The notes under the pieces: generated by a model
What the model saw: only the letters and a program-made list of their open reading frames with translations
The model's database searches: none
What the model was told of the DNA's origin: nothing
Source: Peribacillus alkalitolerans
GTDB lineage: Bacteria > Bacillota > Bacilli > Bacillales > DSM-1321
Direction: 5' to 3'
Assembly: GCF_010882125.1 (NCBI RefSeq)
Contig: NZ_JAAGVZ010000002.1
Span: forward strand, 186,001 to 250,000
DNA length: 64,000 nucleotides
Shown here: piece after piece, positions 45,677-56,034 of the stretch
Numbering within the stretch: the stretch's first letter is position 1
Layout of the letters: each line of letters begins with the position of its first letter
Program-made: the position numbers and the translations under genes

Positions 45677-46302
45677 TGTTTTTCTCCCATACGCTGTAGA
45701 AGCCACGCCTCACATTTATGTTTTTCACCTTGCTCCACCCACTGTAATAACTGGGGATCGAGGAGCTCTGCTAATAGCTGTTTTTTCATATCGCCCTTAA
45801 ACTCTTTTAATATTCGTTGACGTGCTTCCTTTAAAAAAGAAACATACTGCGCGTAATGCTCTCCAAATTGATCTTCTAAATCAGTCTTTACTTGGCGTGT
45901 CAGACCTGGACTGGCTCCAGACGTCGATACAGTCACAACGAATTCACCGCGGCGAACGACTGCTGGATTGATGAAATCAACACGTCCTTTTGCATCCGCA
46001 CGACTGAGTAACTGCCAATGCTGAGCTGCTTCTTCCACTGCATTGTTTACTTCTTCGTTATCTGTAACAGCGAAAATTAGTGCTGCATCATCTAGGTCAG
46101 CTGGTTCAAATGCTTTTTCTTTCCATGTCACAAGCCCTTCATTAATGTAGTGCTGTAATTTTTCAGTTACCGCCGGGCTTATTACTGTCACTTGAGCATT
46201 CGTTGGCAGCAGCGCTTCCACCTTTTGACGTGCTACATGGCCGCCACCAACAATCACAACCTTTTTATATTCAATGTTCATTAACAATGGGAAATAATTC
46301 AT
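45673..46302 (-). CDS. sirC: Precorrin-2 dehydrogenase (CysG-B/SirC type)
   Basis: A 209-residue protein: NAD-binding site VVIVGGGHVARQKVEALL (about 15-32) and the dehydrogenase ALIFAVTDNEEVN and GEFVVTVSTSGASPGLTRQV segments. It oxidises precorrin-2 to sirohydrochlorin, the CbiX substrate. No ferrochelatase activity needs to be assumed. GGAGG precedes the ATG. It overlaps the end of cbiA by 32 bp. Confidence 0.93.
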   Translation of the reverse strand: MNYFPLLMNIEYKKVVIVGGGHVARQKVEALLPTNAQVTVISPAVTEKLQHYINEGLVTWKEKAFEPADLDDAALIFAVTDNEEVNNAVEEAAQHWQLLSRADAKGRVDFINPAVVRRGEFVVTVSTSGASPGLTRQVKTDLEDQFGEHYAQYVSFLKEARQRILKEFKGDMKKQLLAELLDPQLLQWVEQGEKHKCEAWLLQRMGEKQ

Positions 46303-47656
46303 TGTTTACCTCCAAACATGCTGTCAGCCAATTTTTCACAAGCTGTGGATTCGAAGCAAAATGAAAATGTGTATAGCCAGCCACAATATTTTTATGTAGA
46401 TAACCTTCCTTCTGAGCACGAAAGCGGCCTTTACTAAAATAAGCAGATGATGATATTTCCCCCTCATACGTTGAGTAATGGAACTCATGCCCTTTGGCCT
46501 GCTCCTTTTCATTAATCAGAAAGTTGCCAGGCACACCTGTAATCTCCCGGTAGCCAAGAGCTGCCAATTTATCTTGCATCCGCACACGTCCTGGAATGAT
46601 CCCAATCATCGGGAAAGCTTGGCCTTGACGATTCACAATTTCTTCTGTTAAATACATAAAACCGCCGCATTCTGCTAATGTTGGCAGCCCTCGTTCAAGT
46701 GCGGCTCTTATGGATTGCTTCACTGCCTCATTTTGCGCCAAGCTTTCTGCAAATTCTTCCGGGAAACCGCCGCCGATATACAACCCCTGCGCTTTTATAG
46801 GCACTTCCTCATTTTGTAAAGGTGAGAAGTAATGCAATGTAGCACCATATGCACGGAGTAATTCTAAATTTTCTTCATAATAGAAGTTAAAAGCGGCATC
46901 CTTTGCAATGGCGATATGTATTTCCTGTCTTTCTGGCTGTACATCAAAAATTGATGAAGTAACCTCCAGTGGCCGTGCTTTTGTAATTTCAAGCAGCTGT
47001 TTAATATCCACTGTTTCTTCGATTGCTGCTGCAAGACTATCAAAATAAGAATCTAAATCTCCACGTTCAATGGCAGGCACTAAACCTAGATGACGACTAG
47101 GCATCGTAGGTACAGCACCTTTCGGCAAATAACCAATGACGGGAATTCCACATTCTTGTTCAATTGCTGTTTTGATAATTTCAAAATGGCTTTTACTTCC
47201 TAATTGATTGGCAATAACACCAACAATATTTGAATTTTCATCTAACAATTGAAACCCTTTGACAATCGCAGCCGTACTTCTTGCCATACTTGCCGCATTG
47301 ACAATTAAAATGACGGGACTTTTTGTAATCTCACTAATATGTGCAGCAGAGCCTTCATTTGATAATGGGGATTTGCCATCATAAAATCCCATGACTCCTT
47401 CAATAATTGCTGCATCTGCATCTTGGCTCGCTCTTGCAACAATGGCACGAACTGTATCATGGGACATCATGAAACTATCGATATTTCGAGAAGGGCGTTT
47501 GGTGACAGCTGTATGATAGGTTGGGTCAATATAATCAGGACCGCATTTAAAGCCCTGTACCGTTAAACCACGCTTCATAAGCGCACGCATGATTCCTATG
47601 GTAAACGTTGTTTTCCCAACACCGCTTCCTGTGCCGGCTAAAACAAATCGATTCAT
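46271..47656 (-). CDS. cbiA: Cobyrinate a,c-diamide synthase
   Basis: A 461-residue amidotransferase. The P-loop is VLAGTGSGVGKTTFTIGI (about 4-21). The C-terminal class I glutaminase domain has LAECGGFMYLTEEIV (nucleophile Cys) and GYTHFHFASNP (catalytic His). It adds the a and c amides. Start 47656 sits 6 bp after GGAGGG, which lies inside the end of cbiG. Confidence 0.95.
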   Translation of the reverse strand: MNRFVLAGTGSGVGKTTFTIGIMRALMKRGLTVQGFKCGPDYIDPTYHTAVTKRPSRNIDSFMMSHDTVRAIVARASQDADAAIIEGVMGFYDGKSPLSNEGSAAHISEITKSPVILIVNAASMARSTAAIVKGFQLLDENSNIVGVIANQLGSKSHFEIIKTAIEQECGIPVIGYLPKGAVPTMPSRHLGLVPAIERGDLDSYFDSLAAAIEETVDIKQLLEITKARPLEVTSSIFDVQPERQEIHIAIAKDAAFNFYYEENLELLRAYGATLHYFSPLQNEEVPIKAQGLYIGGGFPEEFAESLAQNEAVKQSIRAALERGLPTLAECGGFMYLTEEIVNRQGQAFPMIGIIPGRVRMQDKLAALGYREITGVPGNFLINEKEQAKGHEFHYSTYEGEISSSAYFSKGRFRAQKEGYLHKNIVAGYTHFHFASNPQLVKNWLTACLEVNNELFPIVNEH

Positions 47657-47658
47657 GA

Positions 47659-48795
47659 TCATCCCTCCTCGAAGTTGACGCGTGTAATGCTGATTGTCAC
47701 ATTACCGCTTTTCTTTTTCTCTAGTAGCAGTTCCTTTGCATTCGCATATCGCAATGCAGCCGGCTCACTGACACCATATGCACCTGTGTATTTAAAGACT
47801 GTTTCCGACGGATTTTCCATCGGTATTTCATTCAACTGTTCAGAAGTATATGTAACAAACGGCCAGTTATATTTTGCAGTTAATTCAAGCAAGCCTTCTT
47901 CGTTTTTCTTTAGATTAATAGACGCAACGGCTTTGACACTTTTTTTGCTCAAACGCAGCTCCGATAATGTTTCATCGATTACTTGTTCAATTTCAGCCAT
48001 TGCCGTTCCGCGATTACAGCCGATGCCAAGTACAATTGATTTCGGTCTATACATCACGCCGTTCTTGAGCAGGACTTCTTCATGCGGCTCAATGATTCTA
48101 TCTGTAATTAGTAGTGACGCTTCTGGCTTTGCCACTATCGCATCATTTATCGATGGATAAATTTTTAAATTGTCCGGCATCGAGTTATCGTACATCCACC
48201 AATTTTTTTCTCCTGTTTCCTGCACAATTGCAACATGCTCTTCATTGACAACCGATGCACTGACAGGTGTTAATTTTTCTTCACTATCCCACATCCACCC
48301 AAATTGTGCGCCAAATAAATCGACGGGAATTGTTTTTTGAACATCTGACGCGGTTGTCACAACCGGTGTTGCCCCAATTGCATGGGCAAATTCATGGGTT
48401 AAGGCATTGGCACCGCCAATATGCCCTGATAATACGCTGACGACAAACTGGCCTTTATCATCAACCACTAACACAGCAGGATCTTTCTTTTTATCAATCA
48501 AAAGCGGAGCAATCATACGCACGACCGCACCGAGTGAAATGATGCAAATGATCCCTTTATATTGCTGGAATAAAGCGGGCAATAATAGGCGAACCGTACC
48601 ATCAAATAATTGAATTTGGCGTGCCTCTTCGTCGCCATGCTCGAATTTCTTCATATAATATAGGTCCGCATACGGAAATTTTTCTGCATAGCTTCTTGCA
48701 TGTGCCACCCCATGTTTCGTAATGGCTACAAGGGCATAAGGTTTGCGCTTATCGATTACAGGAATTTCGCCTTCTCGTAAACTAATCATTCGCAT
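47659..48795 (-). CDS. cbiG: Cobalt-precorrin-5A hydrolase CbiG
   Basis: A 378-residue protein with the two CbiG halves: GIICIISLGAVVRMIAPLL ... VVSVLSGHIGGANALTHEFA in the N-terminal part and VLGIGCNRGTAMAEIEQVI in the C-terminal part. It opens the delta-lactone and releases the C2 unit as acetaldehyde in the anaerobic-type pathway. Its start overlaps the end of cbiF by 14 bp. Confidence 0.95.
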   Translation of the reverse strand: MRMISLREGEIPVIDKRKPYALVAITKHGVAHARSYAEKFPYADLYYMKKFEHGDEEARQIQLFDGTVRLLLPALFQQYKGIICIISLGAVVRMIAPLLIDKKKDPAVLVVDDKGQFVVSVLSGHIGGANALTHEFAHAIGATPVVTTASDVQKTIPVDLFGAQFGWMWDSEEKLTPVSASVVNEEHVAIVQETGEKNWWMYDNSMPDNLKIYPSINDAIVAKPEASLLITDRIIEPHEEVLLKNGVMYRPKSIVLGIGCNRGTAMAEIEQVIDETLSELRLSKKSVKAVASINLKKNEEGLLELTAKYNWPFVTYTSEQLNEIPMENPSETVFKYTGAYGVSEPAALRYANAKELLLEKKKSGNVTISITRVNFEEG

Positions 48796-49564
48796 TCACA
48801 CCTTTACGGAAGCCATGAGTAAAGGTTTTGTCATATAGCTTCGAACGATAATTTTTTTCATGGATATTTGGGTCTAATGCCCAGCCTGCCAGAATCATAG
48901 CATGCTTACGAATACCATTGACACGCATGGCTTCATCTAATTCAGCCAGTGTTGTACGAACAATTTTTTGGTCTGGCCACGAAGCACGCTGCACAACAGC
49001 AACTGGTGTATCGTCTGCCCATCCCGCTGCCTGCAATTCTTTTGTTATTTTCTTAGTTAATGTCGCACTTAAAAACATGGCAATCGTACAGTGATGGCTG
49101 GCCAGTGCCTGTAATTTTTCTCGTTCTGGCACAGGGGTACGCCCTTCAGCCCTTGTTAAAATAAGCGTTTGCGTTAAATCAGGAATCGTTAGCTCTGCCC
49201 CAACTGCTGCTGCAGATGCAAAAACAGAACTTACACCTGGAACAACTTCATAGCTGATATCATGTTGCTTTAGCAGCGCCACTTGCTCCATCGTTGCCCC
49301 GTACATCGCCGGGTCACCTGTATGTAAACGTACAACCGTTTTGCCTGCATTGACACGCTCGACGATACAATCCACCATTTCCTGTAGATGCATCCCTGCT
49401 GTACGAAGAATCTCTGCCGACTCCTTCGCTTCAGAAACTAATGTCTCGCTTACGAGCGAATCGGTATACATTACTACATCTGCTTCTTTTAATAGCTTCA
49501 AACCTTTTACCGTTATTAAATCCGGATCTCCCGGCCCTGCTCCGATAATCCAAATTTTCTTCAT
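48782..49564 (-). CDS. cbiF: Cobalt-precorrin-4 C11-methyltransferase CbiF
   Basis: A 260-residue class III methylase: IWIIGAGPGDPDLITVKG at the start, VVRLHTGDPAMYGATMEQ and YEVVPGVSSVFASAAAVGAELTIP as SAM and substrate loops. The ATG at 49564 overlaps the cbiL stop (TAATG-type) and has GGTGGTG upstream; the longer frame to 49585 is discarded. Confidence 0.95.
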   Translation of the reverse strand: MKKIWIIGAGPGDPDLITVKGLKLLKEADVVMYTDSLVSETLVSEAKESAEILRTAGMHLQEMVDCIVERVNAGKTVVRLHTGDPAMYGATMEQVALLKQHDISYEVVPGVSSVFASAAAVGAELTIPDLTQTLILTRAEGRTPVPEREKLQALASHHCTIAMFLSATLTKKITKELQAAGWADDTPVAVVQRASWPDQKIVRTTLAELDEAMRVNGIRKHAMILAGWALDPNIHEKNYRSKLYDKTFTHGFRKGVNAND

Positions 49565-50268
49565 TATTTGCGCACCACCATACATGACAAGTAATTTAAT
49601 TCAGCACCTCGAAGATCTTGGACATTCCAAATAACCTCTTCGTCAGATGTAACTTTTGTAACAACATGTGTTTTTTCTAATAAATTCATTTCCTCTAATA
49701 AATCCAGCATAGCATCTAATACTTTGGCTACTTTGATAAAGACGATCGCATCATGAGTTTCTATCACCCGGCGCATTTCCTCGATATCCTCCGTTGCAGG
49801 AATCATGGCCACATGATCATCACCATCGGCTAATGGAATCCCTAAACGATTAACAGAACCATTAAAGGATGAAATACCCGCTACCGTTTCCATCGGGACA
49901 TCAGGGTGCATCGATTTCATTAAGTTCATTAAATGAATAAATGTGCTGAACAGCATCGGATCCCCTTCTGTTACAAATGCTACATCTTTTCCCTGAACTA
50001 AATAGCTATAAATAGCTTCTACTGATTTTGTCCACTCAGCGCGCAGGATATCTTCATCTTTTGTCATGGGGAATACTAAACCAAGCATCTCTTTTTCTGC
50101 CGGGTTAATATACACTTCCACAATCCGATGGGCATAAGACTTACTGCCTTTTAATTTTTTTGGATAAGCAATGACTGGGCTTTCCTGTAATTTACGAAAT
50201 GCTTTTACAGTGATTAATTCTGGATCACCAGGCCCTACACCTAATCCATATAAAGTTCCTATTTTCAT
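49564..50268 (-). CDS. cbiL: Cobalt-precorrin-2 C20-methyltransferase CbiL
   Basis: A 234-residue class III methylase. [18 protein letters not shown] at the start and [19 protein letters not shown] and [17 protein letters not shown] further on are typical of CbiL/CobI. Its ATG overlaps the cbiET stop as ATGA. Confidence 0.95.
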   Translation of the reverse strand: MKIGTLYGLGVGPGDPELITVKAFRKLQESPVIAYPKKLKGSKSYAHRIVEVYINPAEKEMLGLVFPMTKDEDILRAEWTKSVEAIYSYLVQGKDVAFVTEGDPMLFSTFIHLMNLMKSMHPDVPMETVAGISSFNGSVNRLGIPLADGDDHVAMIPATEDIEEMRRVIETHDAIVFIKVAKVLDAMLDLLEEMNLLEKTHVVTKVTSDEEVIWNVQDLRGAELNYLSCMVVRK

Positions 50269-51461
50269 TGGTCTTTTCCCTTCTTTGCTGTCACAATATA
50301 GATTGGATTTAACGGTTCAAAGCGCGTTAAATTTAAAATTGGCTTACTTTTTGAAATTTGTGCCTGTAATATCGATACTTCACAGCCTAATGCCTTTAGA
50401 TGTTGAAGCGCTTCTGCCAAATTTTCGATCGTAGCAATATTCATAACTAGCCGGCCATTTGCCTGTATGCGTGAAATACAGGTATGCAGTAAATGCTCCA
50501 TATTTCCGCCGTTTCCGCCAATAAAAATCGCATTTGGATCTGGAAATTCATCCAGACGGTCAGGAGCCTTCCCCAGCACTGCTACAAAATCTGTACGATG
50601 TTTCAATTGATTTTCCAGGCAGTTTTCAAGGTCACCCTCATTTTTTTCGATTGCATACACGGCACCTTCCCGTGCTATTTTCCCTGCTTCAATCGCAACT
50701 GAACCTGTGCAGGTTCCAATATCCCAAACAATGCTATTTTCCTTAAGCTCTAACTCCTGCAAACAAAGAGTTCGAATTTCTCTTTTAGTAATTAATCCTT
50801 TATCTGGCTTTCTCTGAAGAAATGCATCATCCGGAATGCCAAGAGACGCTCGTTCCACTACCTCACGCTGTTTTAAAATCACAACATTCAATGGAAAAAA
50901 GGATGTCTGTTCCATCTCGTCTAATGTAAAAAAGCGGCATCGCTCTTTTTCACCCTGTAAGTTTTCAGCAACAAAAGCATCATATTCGGTCATACCAAAA
51001 CGTTTTAAATACTTTGCAATTACCTGCGGAGAATTTGTTTCATCTGTTAAAACAGCAATTTTCTTACGCCCATCAATCCTTTGTGCAAACCCTTTAATGG
51101 AACGGCCGTGCAAGCTGACAATATACGCATCCTGCCAGCTTTCCTGCATTTTTGAAAAAGCAAGCTGTACCGAGCTAGTATATGGATAAATCTCTAATGG
51201 AAGCTTTTTCGCTAATACACTGCCAAGTCCATAGAACAGTGGATCACCTGACACTAAAATAACGACATTTCGTGTTTCTTGCTGTAATTCAGCTGTTAAC
51301 GCTGACAAACCGCCTTTGATTACTTTTGTCTCTTTTTTATGTTCAGGGAAAAATTGTAAATGACGCTCCCCACCTACAAGTAGATCACATTCATTGATCC
51401 ACTGGGCATATTGGGGGAGCAATCCTTCCGCGCCATTATCCCCTATACCAATCATCTTCAT
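50265..51461 (-). CDS. cbiET: Fused precorrin-6B/7 methyltransferase and decarboxylase CbiET
   Basis: A 398-residue fusion. The CbiE half (about 1-200) begins [12 protein letters not shown] and contains [20 protein letters not shown]. The CbiT half has [20 protein letters not shown] and [17 protein letters not shown]. It methylates C5 and C15 and decarboxylates the side chain. The start is inside the end of cbiD. ATG at 51461 is chosen, with 51455 or a TTG at 51473 as options. Confidence 0.93.
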   Translation of the reverse strand: MKMIGIGDNGAEGLLPQYAQWINECDLLVGGERHLQFFPEHKKETKVIKGGLSALTAELQQETRNVVILVSGDPLFYGLGSVLAKKLPLEIYPYTSSVQLAFSKMQESWQDAYIVSLHGRSIKGFAQRIDGRKKIAVLTDETNSPQVIAKYLKRFGMTEYDAFVAENLQGEKERCRFFTLDEMEQTSFFPLNVVILKQREVVERASLGIPDDAFLQRKPDKGLITKREIRTLCLQELELKENSIVWDIGTCTGSVAIEAGKIAREGAVYAIEKNEGDLENCLENQLKHRTDFVAVLGKAPDRLDEFPDPNAIFIGGNGGNMEHLLHTCISRIQANGRLVMNIATIENLAEALQHLKALGCEVSILQAQISKSKPILNLTRFEPLNPIYIVTAKKGKDQ

Positions 51462-52572
51462 CCAATTCGTCAATATTCTCAGCCTTTCCTAAACAGTCTC
51501 CATTCATGGCATACAAGGTTGTCGACACTTTTATGTCAGTATTCATATGATTCAGTGCATAGTAGCAGCAGTTTTTGCAAAGTGCTGTAAAGAAGGCCTC
51601 GTTTCCTTGAAGCATTTCACCAACCTGTGAAGCTGTATTCGCCTGCAAAATTTCTTGCTGCGTCTTCTCATCAACACCCACTTTATTGGCAATGCCTGCT
51701 AAAAACTCAAAGTTTATCGGTGCGCTTTTTGAGTGAACCATCATAACGCCTTGGGCAACTTTTGAGAATTTCCCCATCATCCCTACTAACGAGACTCTCG
51801 GAATCTTCTTCTTTGCAATATTTTTTAACGTAAAACCGACAAAATCGCCCATTTCGATAAATGCTTCTTCTGGTAAATGAGGATACTGCTGCATCGCATA
51901 TTTTTCACTGCGTCCACCAGTTGTAATGACTAAATGCTCGCATCCTGCTTCTTTTGCTACATTGATCGCTTGTACGATACTAGCCATATAAGCAGAACTT
52001 GAAAATGGAACCACTGTTCCCCGTGTACCTAGAATCGAAATTCCACCTATAATGCCTAAACGCCCATTCAATGTTTTCTTAGCAATTTCTTCACCATCTG
52101 GAACGGAAATGACCACTTCAATTCCACAAACCAATTTATATTTTTCAATTGATTCTTGTACAACTCCTCGTATCATTTTACGAGGTACAGGGTTTATCGC
52201 AGCTTGACCAACTGGTACAGGCAGTCCGGGTTTTGTTACTCGCCCTACACCAATTCCGCCATCTAAATGGACGCCGTTTTCTTTTGAATAACGAACGGTA
52301 CTCTGAATTCGTGCTTGATGTGTAGCATCAGGGTCGTCCCCTGCATCTTTGATTGTTTCACACATGACCCGGTCATCTGACACTTCAAATGCGGTTACTT
52401 TAAATGTTGCATACTGGCCAATCGGTAAATAAATCGTGATTTCATCTGGTACCTTTCCCACGACAAGAGCTTGCAGTGCTGCCTTTGTCATCGCTGTTGC
52501 ACAAGCTCCAGTCGTGTAACCATGACGCATTTGGGAAGGGTCTTTTTTATCTCGTTTCTTTTGCACGTTCAT
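51436..52572 (-). CDS. cbiD: Cobalt-precorrin-5B C1-methyltransferase CbiD
   Basis: A 378-residue protein with [21 protein letters not shown] near the start, the [24 protein letters not shown] block and [19 protein letters not shown]. It installs the C1 methyl group in the oxygen-independent pathway. Start choice is uncertain because it overlaps cbiC: ATG at 52572 or GTG at 52566 both fit. Confidence 0.93.
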   Translation of the reverse strand: MNVQKKRDKKDPSQMRHGYTTGACATAMTKAALQALVVGKVPDEITIYLPIGQYATFKVTAFEVSDDRVMCETIKDAGDDPDATHQARIQSTVRYSKENGVHLDGGIGVGRVTKPGLPVPVGQAAINPVPRKMIRGVVQESIEKYKLVCGIEVVISVPDGEEIAKKTLNGRLGIIGGISILGTRGTVVPFSSSAYMASIVQAINVAKEAGCEHLVITTGGRSEKYAMQQYPHLPEEAFIEMGDFVGFTLKNIAKKKIPRVSLVGMMGKFSKVAQGVMMVHSKSAPINFEFLAGIANKVGVDEKTQQEILQANTASQVGEMLQGNEAFFTALCKNCCYYALNHMNTDIKVSTTLYAMNGDCLGKAENIDELDEDDWYRG

Positions 52573-53221
52573 CCGCCATAATCGAAATGGCATTAAGTGC
52601 AGCGACTGTCACTGTACTGCCACCCTTTCTACCTACGTTCGTAATAAATGGAATCCCCTCCAGCACCGCTAACTCCTCTTTCGACTCCGCTGCTGAAACA
52701 AAGCCAACTGGCATTCCAATAATTAAATCCGGTTTAGCTACACCATCTTTTATTAAACGAATTAACTCCAGCAGCGCCGTTGGAGCATTGCCTATGGCAT
52801 AGATTCCTCCTTCATTTAGACGCGTTGCTTTTTGCATGGAAATAATCGCACGTGTTGTTCCTTGGGCTTTCGCTTCCTTTGAAACATCTTCATCAGCAAT
52901 ATAACAATGCAAGTCCCCGCCATGCTTTTGGAATCGTTTACGTCCTGAACCGCTTTCAATCATTTGTACATCTGCAACGACATGTCGGCTCGCTAATATA
53001 GATTGAACGCCTGCCTCAATGGCATCAGGTGTAAAAATCATGCTACGGCCCAACTCAAAATCTGCTGAAGCGTGAATCACACGTCGAACTACCAGCCATT
53101 GCTCATCTGTGAATGAATGCTCGCCCATTTCTTCTTTTATAATAGCGAAGCTGTGATCATATATTTTATCTGGATCTACCGTTAAAGGAACAAATTTTGT
53201 ATTAAAGTTCATGTTTGCCAT
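52547..53221 (-). CDS. cbiC: Precorrin-8X methylmutase CbiC
   Basis: A 224-residue protein with the catalytic His in RRVIHASADFELG (about 50) and the IIGMPVGFVSAAESKEEL and TNVGRKGGSTVTVAALNA segments of the family. It moves the methyl group from C11 to C12, giving cobyrinic acid. GGAGG lies 8 bp before the ATG, inside the end of cbiJ. Confidence 0.95.
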   Translation of the reverse strand: MANMNFNTKFVPLTVDPDKIYDHSFAIIKEEMGEHSFTDEQWLVVRRVIHASADFELGRSMIFTPDAIEAGVQSILASRHVVADVQMIESGSGRKRFQKHGGDLHCYIADEDVSKEAKAQGTTRAIISMQKATRLNEGGIYAIGNAPTALLELIRLIKDGVAKPDLIIGMPVGFVSAAESKEELAVLEGIPFITNVGRKGGSTVTVAALNAISIMADERAKETR

Positions 53222-53978
53222 GAATAAACCCTCCTAATAGTTGAGTCACTTCTTCGAAAGAAGTACAAAAATTTTCATATTTAATCGCTGGTCGTTTTAT
53301 TAAAATAACTGGAATCCCTAATTGCAGAGCAGCTGTCATTTTTTCATCTACAGATCCCACTTTTCCGCTTTCTTTTGTAATTAATAGAGTCACATTATAT
53401 TGCTCACATAGTGCTTTATTTAATGATTCCGAAAATGGACCCTGGATCGCAATGATGTCCTTTTGTTTAATGCCTAACCTATCGCATTTTTCCATGTTCC
53501 CTATATTGGGAAGCATTCTGCAAATTAGCCGGATTTCATCATTCAGTAAATATTTCGTGAATATTTCTAACGTTTTGCTGCCTGTTGTCAGCATGATCGT
53601 TCCTTTATGTAAATGAGCTAATTTTGCAGCCTCTTCATAACCTTCAACCTCTGTTATTAAGGGAGAAGTAAACTGTTCTTCCGGCCTTTCATATCGAATA
53701 TATGGAATATCAGATGCTTTTGCTGCGGCCATTGCGGTTTTCGACGCTTCTTCCGCATATGGATGGCTGGCATCGATGACACAGGTCATCTTTTGCTTCT
53801 GAATAATTGCCGTCATGTCATCCAGAGATAACCGCCCGACTTGATAAGGAATGTCGTGGGCTCTTAAACTTTCGGCTGCAGATTCTGTGACAACGGTTGC
53901 TACTAAAGGATAGCCTTGATTTTGCAATTGAATGGCTAATGCTCTCGCATCACTTGTGCCTGCTAAAAATAAAATCAT
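53202..53978 (-). CDS. cbiJ: Cobalt-precorrin-6A reductase CbiJ
   Basis: A 258-residue NAD(P)H-dependent reductase: MILFLAGTSDARALAIQLQN at the start, CVIDASHPYAEEASKTAM and a GTIMLTTGSKTLEIF strand. It reduces the macrocycle before the CbiT/E steps. AGGAGG lies 6 bp before the ATG; cbiH60 ends 9 bp upstream. Confidence 0.94.
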   Translation of the reverse strand: MILFLAGTSDARALAIQLQNQGYPLVATVVTESAAESLRAHDIPYQVGRLSLDDMTAIIQKQKMTCVIDASHPYAEEASKTAMAAAKASDIPYIRYERPEEQFTSPLITEVEGYEEAAKLAHLHKGTIMLTTGSKTLEIFTKYLLNDEIRLICRMLPNIGNMEKCDRLGIKQKDIIAIQGPFSESLNKALCEQYNVTLLITKESGKVGSVDEKMTAALQLGIPVILIKRPAIKYENFCTSFEEVTQLLGGFIHGKHEL

Positions 53979-53987
53979 GGGTTCCTC

Positions 53988-55610
53988 CTAATCTCCACAT
54001 GGTGCCGGCTCGACTTCAATCTTGGAGCTCATATCCTGGTAGGTAAAATACTGAATTTTTTTCACACGTTTAAAATATTTAAAAAGGCGCTCATTTGGAT
54101 GGGCATTTTGTTTGTACTCTTCTATAATATTCGTTAATAACGGCAGCAGCTGATCTGGTTCAATACCTTCAGCCACTGGCTGTGCAGCATGTGCTGTACG
54201 GCCAACCGGCTTTGCGCCAATAAATAAATCAAATTTTTTCTTACGGTAAACGATCCCGATATCATCGAATACTGCCCGATAACAAGCCATACCGCAGCCG
54301 TTGAAACCAATATGTAATTCTTTTGGAAGCTTTAAGCCGCCCAATTTGGATGCAATTTCTTCTGCATATGGAATAGATTCTGCTTTTTCACCGTTGCAGA
54401 AATCACAAGCTTTTAAATTTAAAACATCTCCTATAGGCATAACAGTTAACTGATTTTGTTCAAGTTTTTGAACAATCGATTCAGGCTGATTGGTTGGAAT
54501 CTTTACTAAAAAGCGATGATCCGGTGTATATTCCATGGTGCCTGTCTCGCCAATGATTTCTGCCAATACACGCATTTGCTCCGGCTTAATAATTTTATTG
54601 GCAACACCAGGTGAAACAGCAAATTCAAATATATTTTCGATCGGTTGCTGAACGAAAAATGGGTTTTCCATTTCCGTTTTAGTTACCATGGATAAAGCCT
54701 TTAAAGCCAAATCTAACGATGTTGCTTCTTGTTTTTTACTTTCAATTTTCTCATAACCAGCCTGCGCTTCCCCTGTTTCTTGATCTAATGCCCAGGGTTC
54801 CGCTTCCTTTTTCAAACGCTGATGCGGTTTTAAGCTTTGCTTCTCATCACCTAGCGTATATTTACGCTGATAGCCTCGAGGAGTGATGATTTTATTGTCA
54901 TAAAAGAAAGTAGAAGAATTTCCGATAATAACCGTTGTCAGCATTCCAATATCATGTTCAAGCATTTCATCCAGTGTTGTCAGCACTACATTTTGATTTT
55001 CACGATAGGCACTTTTCACAAGTCCCACTGGTGTTTTAGGAGAACGATATTTTAATAGAATAGTTTGTGCCTCTACAATTTGGCGTGTCCGTCGACCGCT
55101 TTTCGGATTATATAAAGCTATAACAAAATCCGCCATCGCAGCTGCTTCAATGCGCTTTTCAATCACAGTCCATGGTGTTAAATGGTCACTAAGACTGATT
55201 GTGCAGGAATCATGCATGACTGGCGCACCCAATATACTCGCACATGAATTAATGGCTGAAATACCTGGAACAATTTCAACCTCAATTCCTTCTTTTTCAG
55301 TCCAGCCCATTTCAATAAGCACTTCATACACTAATCCAGCCATACCATAAACGCCTGAATCTCCACTGGAAATCACTGAAACAATATGACCTGCTTCAGC
55401 TTTCTTTACAGCATCCTGTGCACGTGACACTTCTTCTGTCATACCCGTACTGACGATAGATTTTGCTGTTATAAAAGGTTCAATTAGGTCCACGTATGTT
55501 TTATAGCCAATAATACAATCACTTTGCTGCAATGCATCTACAGCCCGTTTTGTAATATGCTCACTATCTCCGGGACCGAAGCCAACAACAAAAATTTTTC
55601 CCTTTTTCAT
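53988..55610 (-). CDS. cbiH60: CbiH60: C17-methyltransferase fused to a Fe-S domain
   Basis: A 540-residue fusion. Residues about 1-245 are the CbiH methylase (FVVGFGPGDSEHITKRAVDA, SSGDSGVYGMAGLV, GISAINSCASILG). The C-terminal part (about 330-520) resembles a sulfite/nitrite reductase half domain, with Cys pairs at KACDFCNGE and FNGCGMACY that should hold a [4Fe-4S] cluster. It contracts the ring by C17 methylation. This form is the one known from B. megaterium. Start 55610 has GGAGG 7 bp upstream. It is the first gene of the operon, right after the riboswitch terminator. Confidence 0.95.
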   Translation of the reverse strand: MKKGKIFVVGFGPGDSEHITKRAVDALQQSDCIIGYKTYVDLIEPFITAKSIVSTGMTEEVSRAQDAVKKAEAGHIVSVISSGDSGVYGMAGLVYEVLIEMGWTEKEGIEVEIVPGISAINSCASILGAPVMHDSCTISLSDHLTPWTVIEKRIEAAAMADFVIALYNPKSGRRTRQIVEAQTILLKYRSPKTPVGLVKSAYRENQNVVLTTLDEMLEHDIGMLTTVIIGNSSTFFYDNKIITPRGYQRKYTLGDEKQSLKPHQRLKKEAEPWALDQETGEAQAGYEKIESKKQEATSLDLALKALSMVTKTEMENPFFVQQPIENIFEFAVSPGVANKIIKPEQMRVLAEIIGETGTMEYTPDHRFLVKIPTNQPESIVQKLEQNQLTVMPIGDVLNLKACDFCNGEKAESIPYAEEIASKLGGLKLPKELHIGFNGCGMACYRAVFDDIGIVYRKKKFDLFIGAKPVGRTAHAAQPVAEGIEPDQLLPLLTNIIEEYKQNAHPNERLFKYFKRVKKIQYFTYQDMSSKIEVEPAPCGD

Positions 55611-55626
55611 AGGCTTACCTCCAAAT

Positions 55627-55662
55627 AAAAATGCCTGCACTCCTTTTAAAAGGAATACAGGC
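55627..55662 (-). terminator. Riboswitch terminator before cbiH60
   Basis: GCCTG..TTCCTTTT / AAAAGGAG..CAGGC followed by a T run on the minus strand, 14 bp before the ribosome binding site region. It is the expression platform of the riboswitch at 55757. Confidence 0.9.
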
Positions 55663-55756
55663 ACGTGAAATGCAGTATATAGAAATCATACTGAAACACA
55701 AAAACAATAGGTGAAATTGTCCCGCCTATACTTCTCCCTCCGAAAAGCAAGTGTCG

Positions 55757-55915
55757 TTTAAATAAGCAGGTTTCCTGACTTAAGCTTCTTTTTACTCTTA
55801 CACCTTCCCAATTTCTCAGTGGCATTGTAATTTCATCAGCTTTTACAGTAGCGGGGGCTGTACTAGACTTTCACTAGTTTCCCTTTAAACTCACAAATGT
55901 GAGCACTTATTTAAA
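55757..55915 (-). ncRNA. Cobalamin riboswitch, biosynthesis operon
   Basis: On the minus strand: closing stem AAATAAG / CTTATTT, GGGAA, CCCCCGCTACTGTAA, the B12 box as ATGCCACTG, GGGAAGG and the final AAGTCAGGAAACCTGC. All core elements of the AdoCbl-type riboswitch are there. With the terminator it should switch off cbiH60-cbiX when cobalamin is plentiful. Confidence 0.95.
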
Positions 55916-55935
55916 TTATTTATTAATTTTTTCTA

Positions 55936-55965
55936 AATATATCATATAATCTCGAAATTTGACAA
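55936..55965 (-). promoter_or_regulatory. Promoter of the cobalamin biosynthesis operon
   Basis: -35 TTGTCA (55965-55960), 18-bp spacer, -10 TATATT (55941-55936) on the minus strand, 20 bp before the riboswitch stem. Confidence 0.6.
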
Positions 55966-56034
55966 ACTAGTTATTTTTTAAAAATTTTTGTAGAACAAAT
56001 CCTTCTTAGATGGAAATGATGTTTTTAAAAAAAT

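Noticed and set aside
41588-55610. Cobalamin cluster as a novel natural-product pathway
   Set aside because: Every core gene matches the known anaerobic-type pathway in the same order as B. megaterium.
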